64,000 bases of DNA from Epinephelus fuscoguttatus (GCF_011397635.1 NC_064761.1:25709643-25773642), one strand, 5' to 3'; counted from the stretch's first letter, positions 22,472-35,149 are shown. Program-made: numbers and translations. The notes: a model not told the origin generated them from the sequence alone.

Positions 22472-23290
22472 CCGAGGAGAGGCCTTGAGACAGTGAATTT
22501 ACAGACTGCAGCAGGTTGGGTTTCTACGACGAGGAAATGTCCCACTGCAGGATTACAAATACTATGTACTGAGTCAGTAACCAGCATCAGGAATGCATAC
22601 AAAATCAGGCTGTTTGTAATGAGTGTTTGAATCCCGTTTTACAGCTTGATTTTTTTTTATTTTAGCACAACACTTGGTTACTTGGATGCCGTCAGTCACT
22701 GCTACGAATATGTAAGGCATTCACTTGAGAAAAAAAGAGATTATTATCTCAGAATTATAATGAATGAGATAATAATGTTGTTAATTCAGAAAAATTAGAA
22801 TTAATGAGATTATTATCTCGTTAATTCCTGCAATAAGCTTGTTAATAATTTTCCATTAAGAGAAATAAAAGGACTAACTTTTAAAATAATTTCAAACATT
22901 AAAATTACACATAGTTTCGTTATTTCAGGTTTAAACATGCTGATCTCTGACGGCCTGTTTGTGTAAGTATGACATCACAAAGTTACTCCTCACAGCTACC
23001 TATGAATGAACGCTTGTTTCAGTAGTTTACAGTGTTGACACTGTAGAGATTTCTGTACTCTTACTGTGTACTTTGCCTTGGAATTTATTCCTCTTCAGTT
23101 TCTCACTGGTGTTAATATAGATTTGTGTACGTTGTTCATGTTATGACTAAAGTTTTATATTTTCTTGTCATGTTTTCCTGTAGTTTGGTCGTTGTTAATG
23201 TTATTTGGCACATCATGTGGCAGTTTGAAAGATAATATGTATGTTTGTATATTTTGGAAAGAGAAATAAAATTATTTTGTTTTCTTCACT
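22472..23290 (+). other. cldn1: Claudin 3' UTR with two possible poly(A) signals
   Basis: AATAAA occurs at 22864-22869 and at 23265-23270. The second is followed by a T-rich stretch, the usual layout at a cleavage site, so the 3' UTR probably ends near 23290. Short stem-loop motifs GAGATTATTATCTC occur at 22737-22750 and 22806-22819. The 3' end is inferred from sequence alone. Confidence 0.5.
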
Positions 23291-23950
23291 TGGGTTTACG
23301 TTCTATTATATTCCAGACATAAAAAAACGCATCATCAAATCTGACAATAAATCCACATTAAATGTGATCTGGTCAAGTTTAAACTGCAAGACGCTGCTGT
23401 TTGCTGCGACAAAGTGGATTCTGTTGCCTCCAGTGCTGCAGTAATGAGAGCTTTCCTGACAAACAGTTTCCTTCCTCCCATATCTGCTGCCGATTTTCCC
23501 TCTAAATAGGCCTACCCCATTAACTGACATCGGTTATTACAGCTGCTGCCATGGTGAAGTCAGAGTGGAACGCTGATTGGAAAGGGAGTAACAATTTCTG
23601 TATGACCCAGTGTGGAGTCAGTGTTATGAGAGCCACCTGGGGAAACAGGATCCTTATCTCACTCTGGGTGGATGTACATTTTGTAAGGAAGGATACGAAA
23701 AATGGGAGATAACTACACAAGAGAAAAGCTGAACGTGAAATAAATCAGGTCGGAACATGTAGAGTGGCATGCAAAAGTTTGGGCACCCCTGGTCAAAATT
23801 TCATTCCATGTGAGTAGTTACGTAAGAAGAAGATGACCTGATTTCAAATAGATAAGATTATTTTTTTAATTCAATCTTTTATAGTTTCAAAATAACAAAA
23901 AAGGAAAAGGGATTTAGGTTTAGTGGATTCAAAACTCACTCAAAAAGGTT

Positions 23951-24954
23951 TCACTGACAAAACAATTGTCTTATACTTAACACACTGTCCAAACAAATAT
24001 AACATGCTAACATGATTAGCACAAGCTTGTGGCATTTTAAGAGTCTTTTTGAGAGTCTTTCAATTCTTGTTTGGAGGATTTTCACCCATTCTTCTTGCAA
24101 AAGTCTTCTTGTGCTCTTGAGCCGTCTTATGTGAACTTCTCTTTTGACGTCTGTCCACAGATTTTTAATGATGTTTAGGTAAGGGAACTGTGAGGGCCAT
24201 GGCAAAACCTTCAGCTTGCTCTTGAGGTTGTCCATTGTGGATTTGGAGGTGTGTATAGGATCATTGTCCTTTTGTAGAAGCCATCCTCTCCTCATCTCCA
24301 GATTTCTTACAGATGCTGTGATGTTTGCCTCCAGAAGTTGCTGGAATTTAATTGAAATCATTCTTCCCTCCACTGACTGCAACACAAACCCAAAGCATGA
24401 TCGATCCACCTCGGTGTTTAACAGTTGGACGGGTTTTTCTTTTTATGAAACTCTGCATCCTTTTTACTCAAACATACCTTTGCTCATCACATCCAAAAAG
24501 TTCTATTTTAACTTCATCAGTCCACAGGACTTGTTTCGAAAAAAGCATCAGGCTTGTTTAGATGTTCCTCTGCAAACTTCTGAGGCTGAATTTTGTGGTG
24601 AAGACACAGGAAAGGTTTTCTTCTTATGACTCTTCCTTCTTCCTTGCACAGTAGAGCAGTGCACCCCCACTCCAGAGTCTGATAAATCTTCCTGCAGGTC
24701 TTTTGCAGTCAAACAGGGATTTGATTTGCCTTTCTAGCAATCCTACAAGCAGCTCGCCTGGAAAGTTTTTTTGGTCTTCCAGAGCTCAACTCGACCTCCA
24801 TAGTTCCTGTTAACTGCCATTTCCTAATTACATTGCAAACTGAGGAAACAGCGACCTGTAAACACTTTACTATCCTCTTGTAGTCTTCTCCTGCTTTGTG
24901 GGCATCAGTTATTTTAGTTTTCAGAGTGCTCGTCAGCTGTTTAGAGGAGCCCAT
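23951..24954 (-). pseudogene. Tc1 transposase pseudogene
   Basis: The N-terminal piece (24954 down to 24709) begins MGSSKQLTSTLKTKI and contains the helix-turn-helix region, up to SSGRPKKLSRR. The C-terminal piece (24409-23951) carries GWLLQKDNDPIHTSK, with the second catalytic aspartate, and continues to NIIKNLW, where family members have IENLW. The catalytic glutamate is therefore changed to lysine. The middle, with the first aspartate, is broken by stops and frameshifts. It cannot encode an active enzyme. Confidence 0.88.
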
Positions 24955-25146
24955 GGCTGCTGATTGTTGGGACAAGTATTTATAAAGCTTTGAAATTTGC
25001 ATCATCTGACCTTTCCTGACAATTATTGTGAACAAGCCATAGTCCAAACAAGCTAATTAAAGTGTGAGACCCTGGTTAAAGTTGTCTGAGAGCTCAAGTG
25101 TCTTGGGGTGCCCAGACTTTTGCAGGGTGCGGCTTTCCTTTCCCCA

Positions 25147-25650
25147 AATGAGCCCGGTTTCACTCCAAAGTCGTTGCAATCTGGCGCTTGGGCAGTGACT
25201 TGCAGCGTCAGAAACCAATGAAAAAAGCTGTCCTTTAAATCGGCATGATACGTGGCTGGTTGCTGTTATAGTTTAACAGTGTCCGGCTGCGTCAGGGACA
25301 AATGCGACAGGTAAAGGACAAGATCCTAAAGCCAAACCCTGTTCTCTTTTCCTAAACCTAACCACACGCTTTTGTTGCCTAAACCCAACCATGTGTGTTT
25401 GTTGTTGAAGGAAAAAAAACATCAGTTCATGGTGAGTACTGACGTAGTGCGTTTATTTTGAAAGAGACAGCGTATAAACAGTAAATTTCCTGTAAAAACC
25501 GCAATGTTTTATGAAAGGAGACAGTGTATGTAACAGGCAGAATTTGACACGGTGTCCCAGAACATCAACAGCCAATACACCCAGGGTACCTTGCACGTCC
25601 TATGTGGACGTGGAAAGTCCATGACCAAACGTTATATGTGATGAGGTCGG
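25147..25650 (+). repeat. Unnamed interspersed repeat B, copy 2, inside Tc1
   Basis: It aligns with copy 1 (10862-11350) through landmarks AAGCCAAACCCTGTTCTCTT, TTTGAAAGAGACAG, AACAGGCAGAATTTGACACG and CACCCAGGGTACCTTGCACG. It interrupts the right arm of the Tc1 element, whose sequence resumes at ATTGTACAGAACAAAAATAA near 25655. It is therefore younger than that Tc1 insertion. Confidence 0.75.
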
Positions 25651-26437
25651 AGTTGCTAATATTGTACAGAACAAAAATAAGACACAGATCTTGCTTAAAA
25701 TGTTGAAAAGCACGTCAGTTCATCTTCTATTTACTTAACAATAAACAAAATTTTGAACAGGGGAGCCCAAACTTTTGCATGCCACTGTATTGATAGATAA
25801 CTTAAGAAGACCTTGAAGAAGATCTTGGAGCTGAGACCAAAAAATCCCATCACCTCAAGTCTGAAGTCAGTACAAACACCATTTGCTCCAATCTCATACC
25901 ATAAAACTGAGTCAATGTGTATGTTTTTGGGGGAACTGACTCATTGCTTGATAAAAAAAAAAATGACTTGGTCCTTTAAATATTTTTATTGGAGAAGAAT
26001 TTGATGTACTGGTAAGCCATCCTGAGCAAGGTCACACTGAAACAAGAAACAACCTCATTCTTTATAAACACAACAATTAGCGGGAGACTGTGTTGTGTCC
26101 TCAGCAGATATAAATAATGTCAGAATCTCATGGGACTGGCACGCTGCTGCCCAGACACTTCCTGAACTCTCAGAAAACAACAGAAAGTAAACTGGGAAAA
26201 AAAATAATGGCGAGCTGCATCATGGACGTTTTGTGGCAGTGGCTCTTTGCAAAGTTATAGATATCTGTCATTTTCACATGCTAATTCATCTTTTCTTTTG
26301 AACGTGCCTTTTTTAAGTGAAAGCATTGTGACATTTATTTAGTAAACCTCAAAAACTTGACGTGTTGTCATGCTGTATCTACATAGGGTTCTACACATTT
26401 ACCTTTCAAGTGCCTCTTTGAGAAAATTGCACTACAA

Positions 26438-26861
26438 ATGATAATCAACTTAAGGAAAAACAAAAAAACTCATCAAAGTGGACTGTGCATTAACGGGAAA
26501 GACGTAGAGAGGGTTACAAGCTTTAACTTCCTGTGGGTGCTCATAGCTGCAAACCTGGCCTGGGGTCTGAACAACTCCCACATCATCAAAAGAGCCCGGC
26601 AAAGGATGTTCTTTCTGAGGACCCTGAAACATAACAGGCTTCCTCAGGAACTTATGATCCGCTGTTACCGCTGCACAATTGGGAGCATAATAACACACTG
26701 CTGTACTGAGTAATACTCCGGCTGCACCTGTGGCTGAAAAAAAAAGGAGATGGAGTGGACTGTCAAGATGGCAAGACGATCATCGGCTTCCTCCCACCAA
26801 ACTTTTGTGACATCCACCCAGCGCGTATTCTCACACTAGCCACAAACATAAGGTCGAACCC

Positions 26862-26870
<9 letters not shown>
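26438..26870 (+). pseudogene. LINE reverse transcriptase fragment, family L-A
   Basis: The frame 26438-26713 reads INGKDVERVTSFNFL, then IKRARQRMFFLRTLK, then RCYRCTIGSIITHC before a stop. This is the thumb and C-terminal part of the same fish LINE type as 14755-15370. It ends near a (CTAT)n tract. It is a short, dead, 5'-truncated piece. Confidence 0.7.

Positions 26871-26908
<38 letters not shown>
26863..26908. repeat. (CTAT)n microsatellite
   Basis: About eleven tetranucleotide units, directly downstream of a LINE fragment. It probably grew from that element's tail. Confidence 0.9.
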
Positions 26909-26909
<1 letters not shown>

Positions 26910-28424
26910 GGGGCCATGTCCCCTCCAGCAGAACTAGTAGAACCTCTGCTTTGTCTTCTCCCAATAAAACCATGAAAGTGGCAGAAGACTTTTATCTCGA
27001 CAAAGTCAAAGACATTTACACCATAAATTGATGCAGAATACGCAGAAATGTTGGCATAAAATTTCACCAGAATGCAGGAAATTAAGTGTTTAATGCTAAA
27101 AATGTTCAGGCAGAGGATCCCCAAACCCTCCATTTCACATGAGCCCTCCTCAGTGTTTAATAAAACACCCTTACTTTGATGTGTTGTCTTTGTGCCCATT
27201 ATACCTTGCACTGTTTCTATTGAATCATACCTGGCTGTGGTTAACTTGAAAAAAATAAATGTCATTGTTCATATTTTATTCTGAAGTAGTATAATTTCCC
27301 CACAGCCTTTTGGTGTTTTGCTACAGAATTATGAATGGCTCATAAAGGAATGTAAATAAATCACACATCATCGTTATCCATATACAGTCTTCACAAATAG
27401 AAACACAATGCATTTGTCCTGACAATGAACAGCCCGACACCTCAGCAGATGTGAAGGATCAAATCTTTTATGAACAGGGAGTTTTCAGTGATTCTTAAGT
27501 GCACGGCTCAAACTGGAGCTTAGATCTGATGGGTGGATTTTGGCAAAAGATGGGTGACTGTTCAGGATGCCACTTAAGTGTGTTTTAATTGTCTCCCTAC
27601 AAGTTTATGTTGCTGCAAATTAAAGCTCATCTGCAAATAAAAAGTACTGTGATACTACCCTCCAGTGGTCTGTTTCCAATATAGCAGCTTTTACATTTTG
27701 TTTTTAGACTTCACTTCAAAAAATGTTTGTTATGATAATTAAAACTATCACACAGACATATTTCAGTCAGGATAATACAAGTTTGGACTCAGATCAAGTT
27801 TTACAAAACTAATGAAGATTAAAACAAACTCCTGGGATTGTTTCCACCTAACATTCGTCTACATTTACACAGATGCTGAAGAACATTATTGACTGTACTC
27901 TACATTTTAGTAGAGAGGTTCACAAGTGCGTTTGTCTGCTTGGCTGGGTTAACAAATGCTTAAAATGTCTATATACTGTTTATTGTTCTATTGATATGGC
28001 ATATTTACTGAGACATATGTTATGCATATTGGGTCATACAGCCCTCTCCACATCCATGATATCCACAGAAATAGCCAAGAGTGTGCATATGTATATAGGA
28101 AAGACAAAAGATGAACATATAGTTTCTAATGTACTTGTATGATGTGTATGTATGGCATGTATAGAAATATGCTGGAAACACAAACAGGCGAAATACAAAA
28201 ACATGACTGAGAGACCCAATTAACCAGCAATATTTTCTTCATAGAAATATGGCACAGATACATAATAAGTTGTGTGAGTAAAACTCAAGATAGTCTTTCT
28301 TGGTAATCTTACAAAAGTGTCCCACATTACCTGACTTTACCCTGATTTAACTGATCTGAGATTCATGCACGTCTGTTTGTCCTGAGTGCAGAGCTGAGGG
28401 GTTGGTTTTTAAAACAGTCTAGTG
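26909..28424. other. Gene-free stretch, nothing recognised
   Basis: Intergenic DNA between cldn1 and p3h2. No splice-bounded coding segment or clear repeat was noticed. Confidence 0.5.
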
Positions 28425-29071
28425 CAGGGGTGTCAAACATACGGTCTGTGGGCCAGAACCGGCCCACCAAAGTGTCCAGTCCGGCCCTCTAGATTTTGCA
28501 CACGTAATGTTGATGCACATGTGACGGCTGAGAGGTTTCAGGAGCAATTTAAACAGTGAGTAGATACTTCATGTAAAATGCAGCCTCAGAGGCTTTTACA
28601 CTCTGACCAGAATACAGCTCTCTTAAACAACAATGAATACTTACTATGGTCATATTTAAAGATATTGAACACTGCAAAATATTTTCAACCAGCAGCTTCA
28701 GTACAAAAGAATCTGTATCAGACTTCTGTCTTAAAACAATATTGCACTGACAAAACTTCGGTCTGTAAGGCAGGGGAGGACTTAACCTGCTTCATCAATA
28801 GCTTCTACTTTAGTATGAAAAAAAAATGCTCATTGAATGACAGTGAGTAGGGGACTGACTGAATGTGGAAAAAACTAAGACACATTGTTGAATTTGCACA
28901 TCATTTTTCTTTCTTCTTTGTTTGGTAAATGGATGAATAATGTCAGAAAGAAAGAAAAAATTAAAGGGGTTGATATTTATAGGAGAGTATGCAGTGGTGT
29001 CAGTGGTCTGGTCCACCAGATCAAATTGGGCTGTATGTGGCCCCTGAACCGAAATGAGTTTGACTCCCCTG
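28425..29071. mobile_element. hAT-type MITE, 647 bp
   Basis: The left end is CAGGGGTGTCAAACATACGG and the right end reads, inverted, CAGGGGAGTCAAACTCATTT. The flanking 8-mers GTCTAGTG (28417-28424) and GTCCAGTG (29072-29079) differ at one base, as expected for an aged hAT target duplication. Same terminal family as 6851-7781. No transposase. Confidence 0.85.
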
Positions 29072-30129
29072 GTCCAGTGATTAAAGTGCTTGTAGCTGCA
29101 GCAGCCTCCAGAGGGAGACAGTCTCATTTACAGGGATTGTGTCTTACTTCCTTTACTCTCACTCTGAACACCCTGAGCACAAGAAACTTCCAGAAGCAAG
29201 GACAGCAATTATGTGTACATGTAACTCTCACCATAATAGATTATGTGGGAAATTCTCTTCTTTTCTAGGGTTAAATTTAGGCTTATTTTTTTTATTTACT
29301 CAGTGCACATTAATAATAAAAGGCTACTTTTCAACTGTAGATCCTGGACAGATGTTTCAAAGTCTTCCCAAAACAGAATATGAGACAAATATAACAAAGC
29401 TGCGTACTTATCCTTGCGCTATTTTCTTGGTAAACACATTTTGCTTAAATATATAGCTGTATTGATAACTAATAGGCGATTAAAAAGTTTTATTTATCTA
29501 ATCAAAATAGTTTTAAATAGTCGCATTTTTAATATAACGTATGCATTGATATCTGCTCTAGGAAGAGATCTAATTTTAGTATTTGGTGCCGTTTGTTTAG
29601 CAGAGGAAAGTTTCTTTTTCAGGCATTTTTGTGGTCACTTTATTGAAGCCGAAGACTCCTGAATGCTTCCTCAGATCTGCAGTGAAAGCTTTTGAGGTTT
29701 AACATTTTTGTCATGACACAACAACTTAAATGTTTATAACAACACCAAAAATATATAACAAAAATAGGTGTTGAAATGAGGTGAAATCAGAGTATTATTT
29801 CTGGTATGTGGGGAGACCCCCGGGAGTCCCTGAAGGACCCTTGCAGGTCTGCGCTCTCCTGCAGCCTGAGAGGAAAGCTGTGATTGTGCTCCGGCCATTC
29901 ATGTCTTGGAGGGGAGGAGTTAGTGCAGCCAAAGAGGGGTCATAACAAAATGTGTGTCCCCGACTAGAGCAGCATTATTTCCGCCCTGGTCCGGTGCCGT
30001 CCTGAGTGTCTCTGTGAGGAGCTTTTAAATGGACTCTCACACGAGTCGAAGCTGATTGTTGTTGTGCCTGACAGCCGCTCGGTCTGCTCCCCGCCGCTCC
30101 GCTCCTCACTGTCTGAACCGAAGCAGAGG
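29072..30129 (+). promoter_or_regulatory. p3h2: p3h2 upstream region and 5' UTR
   Basis: The last 300 bases become visibly richer in G, C and CpG, continuing through exon 1. No TATA box is evident, so a CpG-type promoter within about 29800-30100 is likely. The start site cannot be placed. The upstream part (29072-29800) is AT-rich with nothing recognised. Confidence 0.45.
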
Positions 30130-30546
30130 ATGGATGGAAACGTTTCACCGGCTGCTATCTTCTCTGTAGTCCTGCTCACCGTCGTGTTGTCATCCTCAGC
30201 AGCTTTCCTGGAGCCTTACGACCTCCTATATGAGAATGCGGTGCAGGCGTTTTACAACAACGACTACACCAACGTGGTGCGCTACATGGAGGCAGCGCTC
30301 GGCAGTTACGCAGAGGTCCGGCGCACTAAGATCCGGTGCCGGCTGAGGTGCCAGGACCAGCATCCTTTTGATGAAACCTTCTCGGACCTGCACTTCCCTG
30401 ACGTGGTGCTCCGGAGAGCGGCGTGTATGGACACATGCATCGAGGAGAAACTTGGCACTCAGTCTCTGCATAAAGTCAGCGAGGATGTAGTGCAGGACTT
30501 CAACAGGAGGATCCCCTACAACTATCTTCAGATGGCCTATCAGAAG
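30130..30546 (+). CDS. p3h2: Prolyl 3-hydroxylase 2, exon 1 (partial gene)
   Basis: P3H2 (leprecan-like 1) is an ER 2-oxoglutarate and iron dependent enzyme that converts proline to 3-hydroxyproline in collagen chains, chiefly types IV and V. This exon encodes residues 1-139. A signal peptide is visible (hydrophobic IFSVVLLTVVL at 10-20, likely cut near AA25). It is followed by the first TPR-like region, YDLLYENAVQAFYNNDY, and two CxxxC motifs (C70/C74, C99/C103) typical of leprecans. It ends SEDVVQDFNRRIPYNYLQMAYQK, then donor GTAGGA at 30547, in phase 0, as in human P3H2. I chose the ATG at 30130. An upstream in-frame ATG at 30064 would put 22 polar residues before the signal peptide. The catalytic C-terminal domain and KDEL-type signal lie on exons beyond the window. 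Paralogues P3H1 and P3H3 are less likely because of the adjacent claudin-1. Confidence 0.92.
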
Positions 30547-32332
30547 GTAGGAGGGGGGAGGGGGGCTGCATGTCAAGTAACAGAGTTATCTGGCTCTGAA
30601 TGAGCACTACTGTTGTCCACTCCACGGGGAATTATTTATCTCCCTGCTCTGCTTCACATTACCTACAGTCTTCATCAGCTGTTGCTGCTGCCCAGCAACG
30701 TGATGCAGAGTGATGAGAGGAGAGGTCAGCTGCATGGCACTCATGGAGACAACAACTGTTGCTCCTTGGGAATTCAATTTAGTTTCCTCTCTACTGGAAC
30801 ACTGCAGTATTTGTATACAAATTAGGCATGCAAGCCTGTGCCAGCACCTCACTTCTATGCAGTTTATCCACATGTGGGACACACAGTCTGCATGACCTTT
30901 CAAAACTGAGAAGGTTCTGGAACAGTCAGCCCTCCACTGCAGAAGTAAAGCCTAACTAATGTTGTTTTTCACACCCCAGTGATATTTAAGAGTTTTTACG
31001 AAACGCCAATATTTGCTTTTTGCAGTAACTTCAGGATAAACAGGATTTACGTGTGACATTTTAATTTCAAATCTGACAGTAAAAGTTAAACATATTGACC
31101 TGTCAATAAAATTGGACATTTTCCATAAAGAATCTGTAAAGAACAAAAATATAAAGATTTAATCAAACTAATAAACATTAAAATGCAGGGAACATGCATG
31201 TATTGTCAGACTGTGCAGAAACCTAAGTGATACAAGCTAAAGCTTTAAAAGTTAATATTATGTAAGCATGGCAGCATACAGCAGTGTGATGTAACATGCA
31301 CTACATGCGTCTGTGTCCATGCATCACACCCTTCAAAGACTGTTATGCTGTTGATATTAGATTTAGTTACAGGTAGATCACAGCATGCTGACTCTACAGA
31401 TGTCTGTGCACTTGCTTCAGTCCTTTGTTGACAAGCGCGCTCTGGTTTTTATGGCTCCTCTGTGTGCAGTGTTATTTTCGAGCAACTGTTTGTGGATTTT
31501 TCTGTTTTGGCTCCTGGTAGCAACATCCATCCATCTCTCAAGATCTACTTTAAAATGCTATCAGATGATAGATTTAGCGTGCTTTTGCAATGTTTGCAAC
31601 GCTCCTAAGCTGTTACTATTTCTTAATCTCTCTACACATTAGAAATCTTTGTTGTTTGCTCTCCATTCATGCAAATTTCCAGAGCAGCATTTCCCATGAG
31701 GTCCATCTTTTGGCTGGGACGATGTTGACTGCTAGGCGTGGGAACAATCCAGGAGACAGATAAAACAGGAGAGCTGGGAACAAAGTGTAATCGCTGATTC
31801 AGACTGTGGGACTCTGTGTGCTATGTTTGTCCCCAAGGAGCAAGTCATCTGTTGAGTATTTGCCATCAGTCTTATCAGTGTAGTATCACAAACATATGAA
31901 GTACTCCTGTTAGATGGATCTTTTTATTCAGAGCTCCTTATTTAGAAAGAGTTGGACCTACACCCCATTCCCCTTGTTATAAGTTGTCCTGTTCATTAGT
32001 GTCACTGCGGGTTTTTGTGTGGAAGAAAGAAACAGGCACAGAAACATCATCATTGTCTCCCTTGTGGACTTCCGTCAGATGAAAAGAGTGTAACTTGAGC
32101 TTTACAAACACTCTCACTCCCAATTCATCATGCAGGCAGACAATAAGATGTGTGACTGCAGAAATGATGATTCCTGCAGGGAAGTTGTCTTTCTGCGTCC
32201 GTCTCTCAACAGCACAGTCAGGGTCAACTTCAGGACGGCTGATACTTGCAGTTTCAGTGGCTTGAAGTGTAACTATCACAGAGCAGGGACTACATTTATT
32301 TGGCTTTTTATCTTTATGTTGGCAAGAGAGAC

Positions 32333-32524
32333 TTTTTTTTTTTTTTAAAGATTATTTTTATGGGCTTTTTGCCAGGACAGAGAGTGAAATGGGGAGACAG
32401 AGAGAGAGTGTGGACTGACATGCAGCAAAGGTCCGCGAGCCGGATTCGAACCCGCGGCCGCTGCAGCGAGGCAATGCCTCTGTACATGGGGTGCCGGCAC
32501 TATCCACTACTCTACCGACGCCCC
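32333..32524 (-). mobile_element. tRNA-derived SINE, family S1, copy 2
   Basis: On the minus strand the head runs GGGGCGTCGGTAGAGTAGTG and includes the B box GGTTCGAATCC, then the CTGCATGTCAGTCCACACTC body, and ends in an A-rich tail at 32333-32347 (poly-T on +). The exact 11-bp target duplication GCAAGAGAGAC is at 32322-32332 and 32525-32535. Homologous to 18969-19143. Confidence 0.9.
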
Positions 32525-34269
32525 GCAAGAGAGACATTTTAACCCAGTTGGAGCTCAGTTAGGAAGCTGGCACCATCTCCTCACATGAACCTGAGACCCA
32601 GTCGACTTCCACTGTCGCTGACTGCAGACCAGCTCCAAATACCAGGGTGATGACACACAGCTTCCAGCCCTCAGAAGTGGTGGGAGTTAATCGGCCCCGC
32701 TACTGTCTGCTGGGCAACTGGTTCCTTCTTGTTTTTTCTGAATCAGCAGCGAAAGAGCTGATGTGATCCTCTCATAAAAGTGCACACTCCTGTCTAGACA
32801 TGAGCGTAGACTCGGACTTACACACAGATCCTCGCCCAGCTGTAAAAATATTAGTAATGTTTTATGAAAAGAATTATGATTTCTTTAACATCTGTTGGTG
32901 AAAGTGGCATTTTGTTTTTTTTCCCTCCCACAACAAAGCAGAAACCAAAGCTCTCATGAATGTTTTAGCAGATCTTTATTTCGGCCTCCACTGTGTGTCC
33001 CAGCGTGTTGACGTCTTTATGAACAGTACATGGCAGCACATCAAGGCTGAGAGCTCTGATGTTGATCTTACCACAGGTAAGGTGAGGCCGAGCTGGAGCG
33101 CTCGTATTGGCCAGGCCCATCAGAGCACATCAGACTAGTCAGTGTGTACATATGCACATTAGTATCTGAGTCTTCTGTGTGTTTGTGCGCAGGCACCCTC
33201 ACGTGTGAGTTAGTTTGGGGGTACTTTGGTGGTGTTTGCAAAAATAAATAACATTCCTGCACATTCCAGCGTCACACACCCTCTGCCTGACAGCTTCTGG
33301 CACAATGCTGCCATTGGGCCTGTTAGAAGAGGCTCCACAGTCACCAACTGTTCTCCTCACTCAGGCTGCTGCGTATGTCCCCAGCTCGCCCATCATTTAG
33401 CCTGGCAAATATTTTATTTTCCTGTTGTGGTCTGTTTGCTTTTCTAAAAAAAGAGAGACACGCCACCTTTTGCAGGTATTAAAGGGAGACTTCTGTAGCT
33501 GCCACAGGGCCGATGGCCTCCAGTGATCTCTGGCTCTGGCCGCAGCTCTCGCTACAGTTGCCCAACTGCATAGCAATCAAAGTCCCTGAAGTGCCCTTGG
33601 GGACGAGAAGAGATCGTATCACCAGCTTCTATATCTTTAATCTGATCAGTCTCACAGCACGGCTGTTTCAAGAAGTGATTGTGAAAGAAGGGCTCATTAT
33701 TGCTGGCCTGTCAATTATCAGTGTTTAGTTTGATGATGTAAAATGTGTGAAAATCAGATAAAAATCATAAAACAAATATCCAGGAACAAATTTGTTTTTG
33801 GAAATACTGCATGAGTTGCAAACACTCTTACTTTTGTTACCACTTAAACGGACTTTTGCGCTTAAGTAGTAGCTAATTTAGCATTTTCCCCCCATTTTTA
33901 TTTTGTAATTCTGCTAACCTTTTCTATTGCAAGTAAAAAAATCTCTTGAAATTGTCTTATCCCTTCAAGAATCTTGGTATTATTCCTTGAAAATTAGTTA
34001 AAAATGATGAGTTGTAGATACACGCAAAGCAATCTTGGAATCCAGGGGTAGTTGAGGAAATGGGTGAACCATTAGGTCAATGCCTAGGTTACCAATGAAG
34101 ATGTGGGTAAACTCTCCTACATAGTGGTAGTAGTCTAGTGGAATTTTTGCTGATAGGTGGGTATACTGTTAATGGCAAGAAAAAGTGGTGGGTCGACCCC
34201 GTATGTCTGCTTATACCCTCCACCACACCACTGTCTTAACCCATCAGCTATCAGTCCAATGTTTTAGCC

Positions 34270-35000
34270 TTTGGGCTCAACGGCTAATACTTAAGGGGTT
34301 CTGGTGTGCCAGCTGATATTCAGATAACAGATGTCCCGGCCAAGACTTCCTCTTCTGTGTGCCAGTCGTTGTTTACAGTCCAATTAGCCAAGAATGGAGT
34401 TGGCAAACTCAGAACCAATCAGCTAAAGCCTCTATGAGTTAGTGAGGGTCAATAATTAGGGCTGATCTGATGTAGCCAGCAGATATCCTGGGCAAGACTT
34501 CCTCATCCATGTTGTTTTAGTTAAAATCTATGAACAGACATCTGCATATGAATGCAGATCAATACCCATAAAAACACAATATAAAGCTAAATGGTCGTCA
34601 GACTAAAGCTGATGGGTTCCAAGATTGGATTTCGACCAATGCGTTCCGCCTCTCCACACGGACTGTTTACTTCCCTTTCAAACGTGACTGGTCAACACTG
34701 TTTTATAGACACACTACAAACGGAAACCAGAACATGACCAGATTGTTTTACAAGGATATGACTCATAAGGCAAATAAAAATCTAAATTGTCGTCAGATGA
34801 TAGCCGATGGGTTCAGAGATTGAAATTTAGCCAGTGCATTCTGCCTCCTTTGCTCTCCACACAGAGAGGTTACCTGCAGGCAACCAAAGCCCCCTCAAAC
34901 GTGATCGTTTAATAACTACTCAGACTACAAACTGAATAAAAAACAGAAACCAGAACACTTCCGACACCAAAATCTTTTTCCATCGCCTACAGATTCTGTA
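34270..35000. repeat. Imperfect tandem repeats of an unnamed fish repeat
   Basis: AAATGGTCGTCAGACTAAAGC near 34589 recurs as AAATTGTCGTCAGATGATAGC near 34784, with GCTGATGGGTTC / GCCGATGGGTTC after each, giving a period near 195 bases. GACTTCCTCTTCTGTG near 34345 likewise recurs as GACTTCCTCATCCATG near 34496. The units are diverged and the family is not known to me. Confidence 0.5.
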
Positions 35001-35057
35001 TTCATGTTCAGATAATTGCTCATAGAGATTAGACAAATTCAATGTATAGATATGTAA

Positions 35058-35149
35058 GGGATAATGTATAATGAGCTGGTGAATACTGGGAATAGATTCC
35101 CGTCGGCAATTATTTTCCCAGTATTCACTGGCTCATTATACATTATCCC
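35058..35149. repeat. 34-bp arm hairpin
   Basis: Arms at 35058-35091 and 35116-35149 are inverse to each other with two mismatches, around a 24-base loop. The left arm starts GGGATAATGTATAATGAGC. It directly abuts the small DNA element at 35152-35528. Confidence 0.85.

Larger units (their letters stand above)
23762..25787 (-). mobile_element. Decayed Tc1-like element with nested repeat
   Basis: Ends are AGTGGCATGCAAAAGTTTGG on the left and its inverse at 25760-25787, each next to TA (23760-23761 and 25788-25789). A second inner copy of the right-end motif, GGTGCCCAGACTTTTGCA, lies near 25107-25125, so the terminal repeats are long and carry inner direct repeats. The span is 2026 bp, about 500 bp longer than expected because repeat B sits at 25147-25650. 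Confidence 0.88.

Noticed and set aside
30226..30576. Minus-strand frame across p3h2 exon 1
   Set aside because: Antisense shadow of the exon. It has no recognisable domain.
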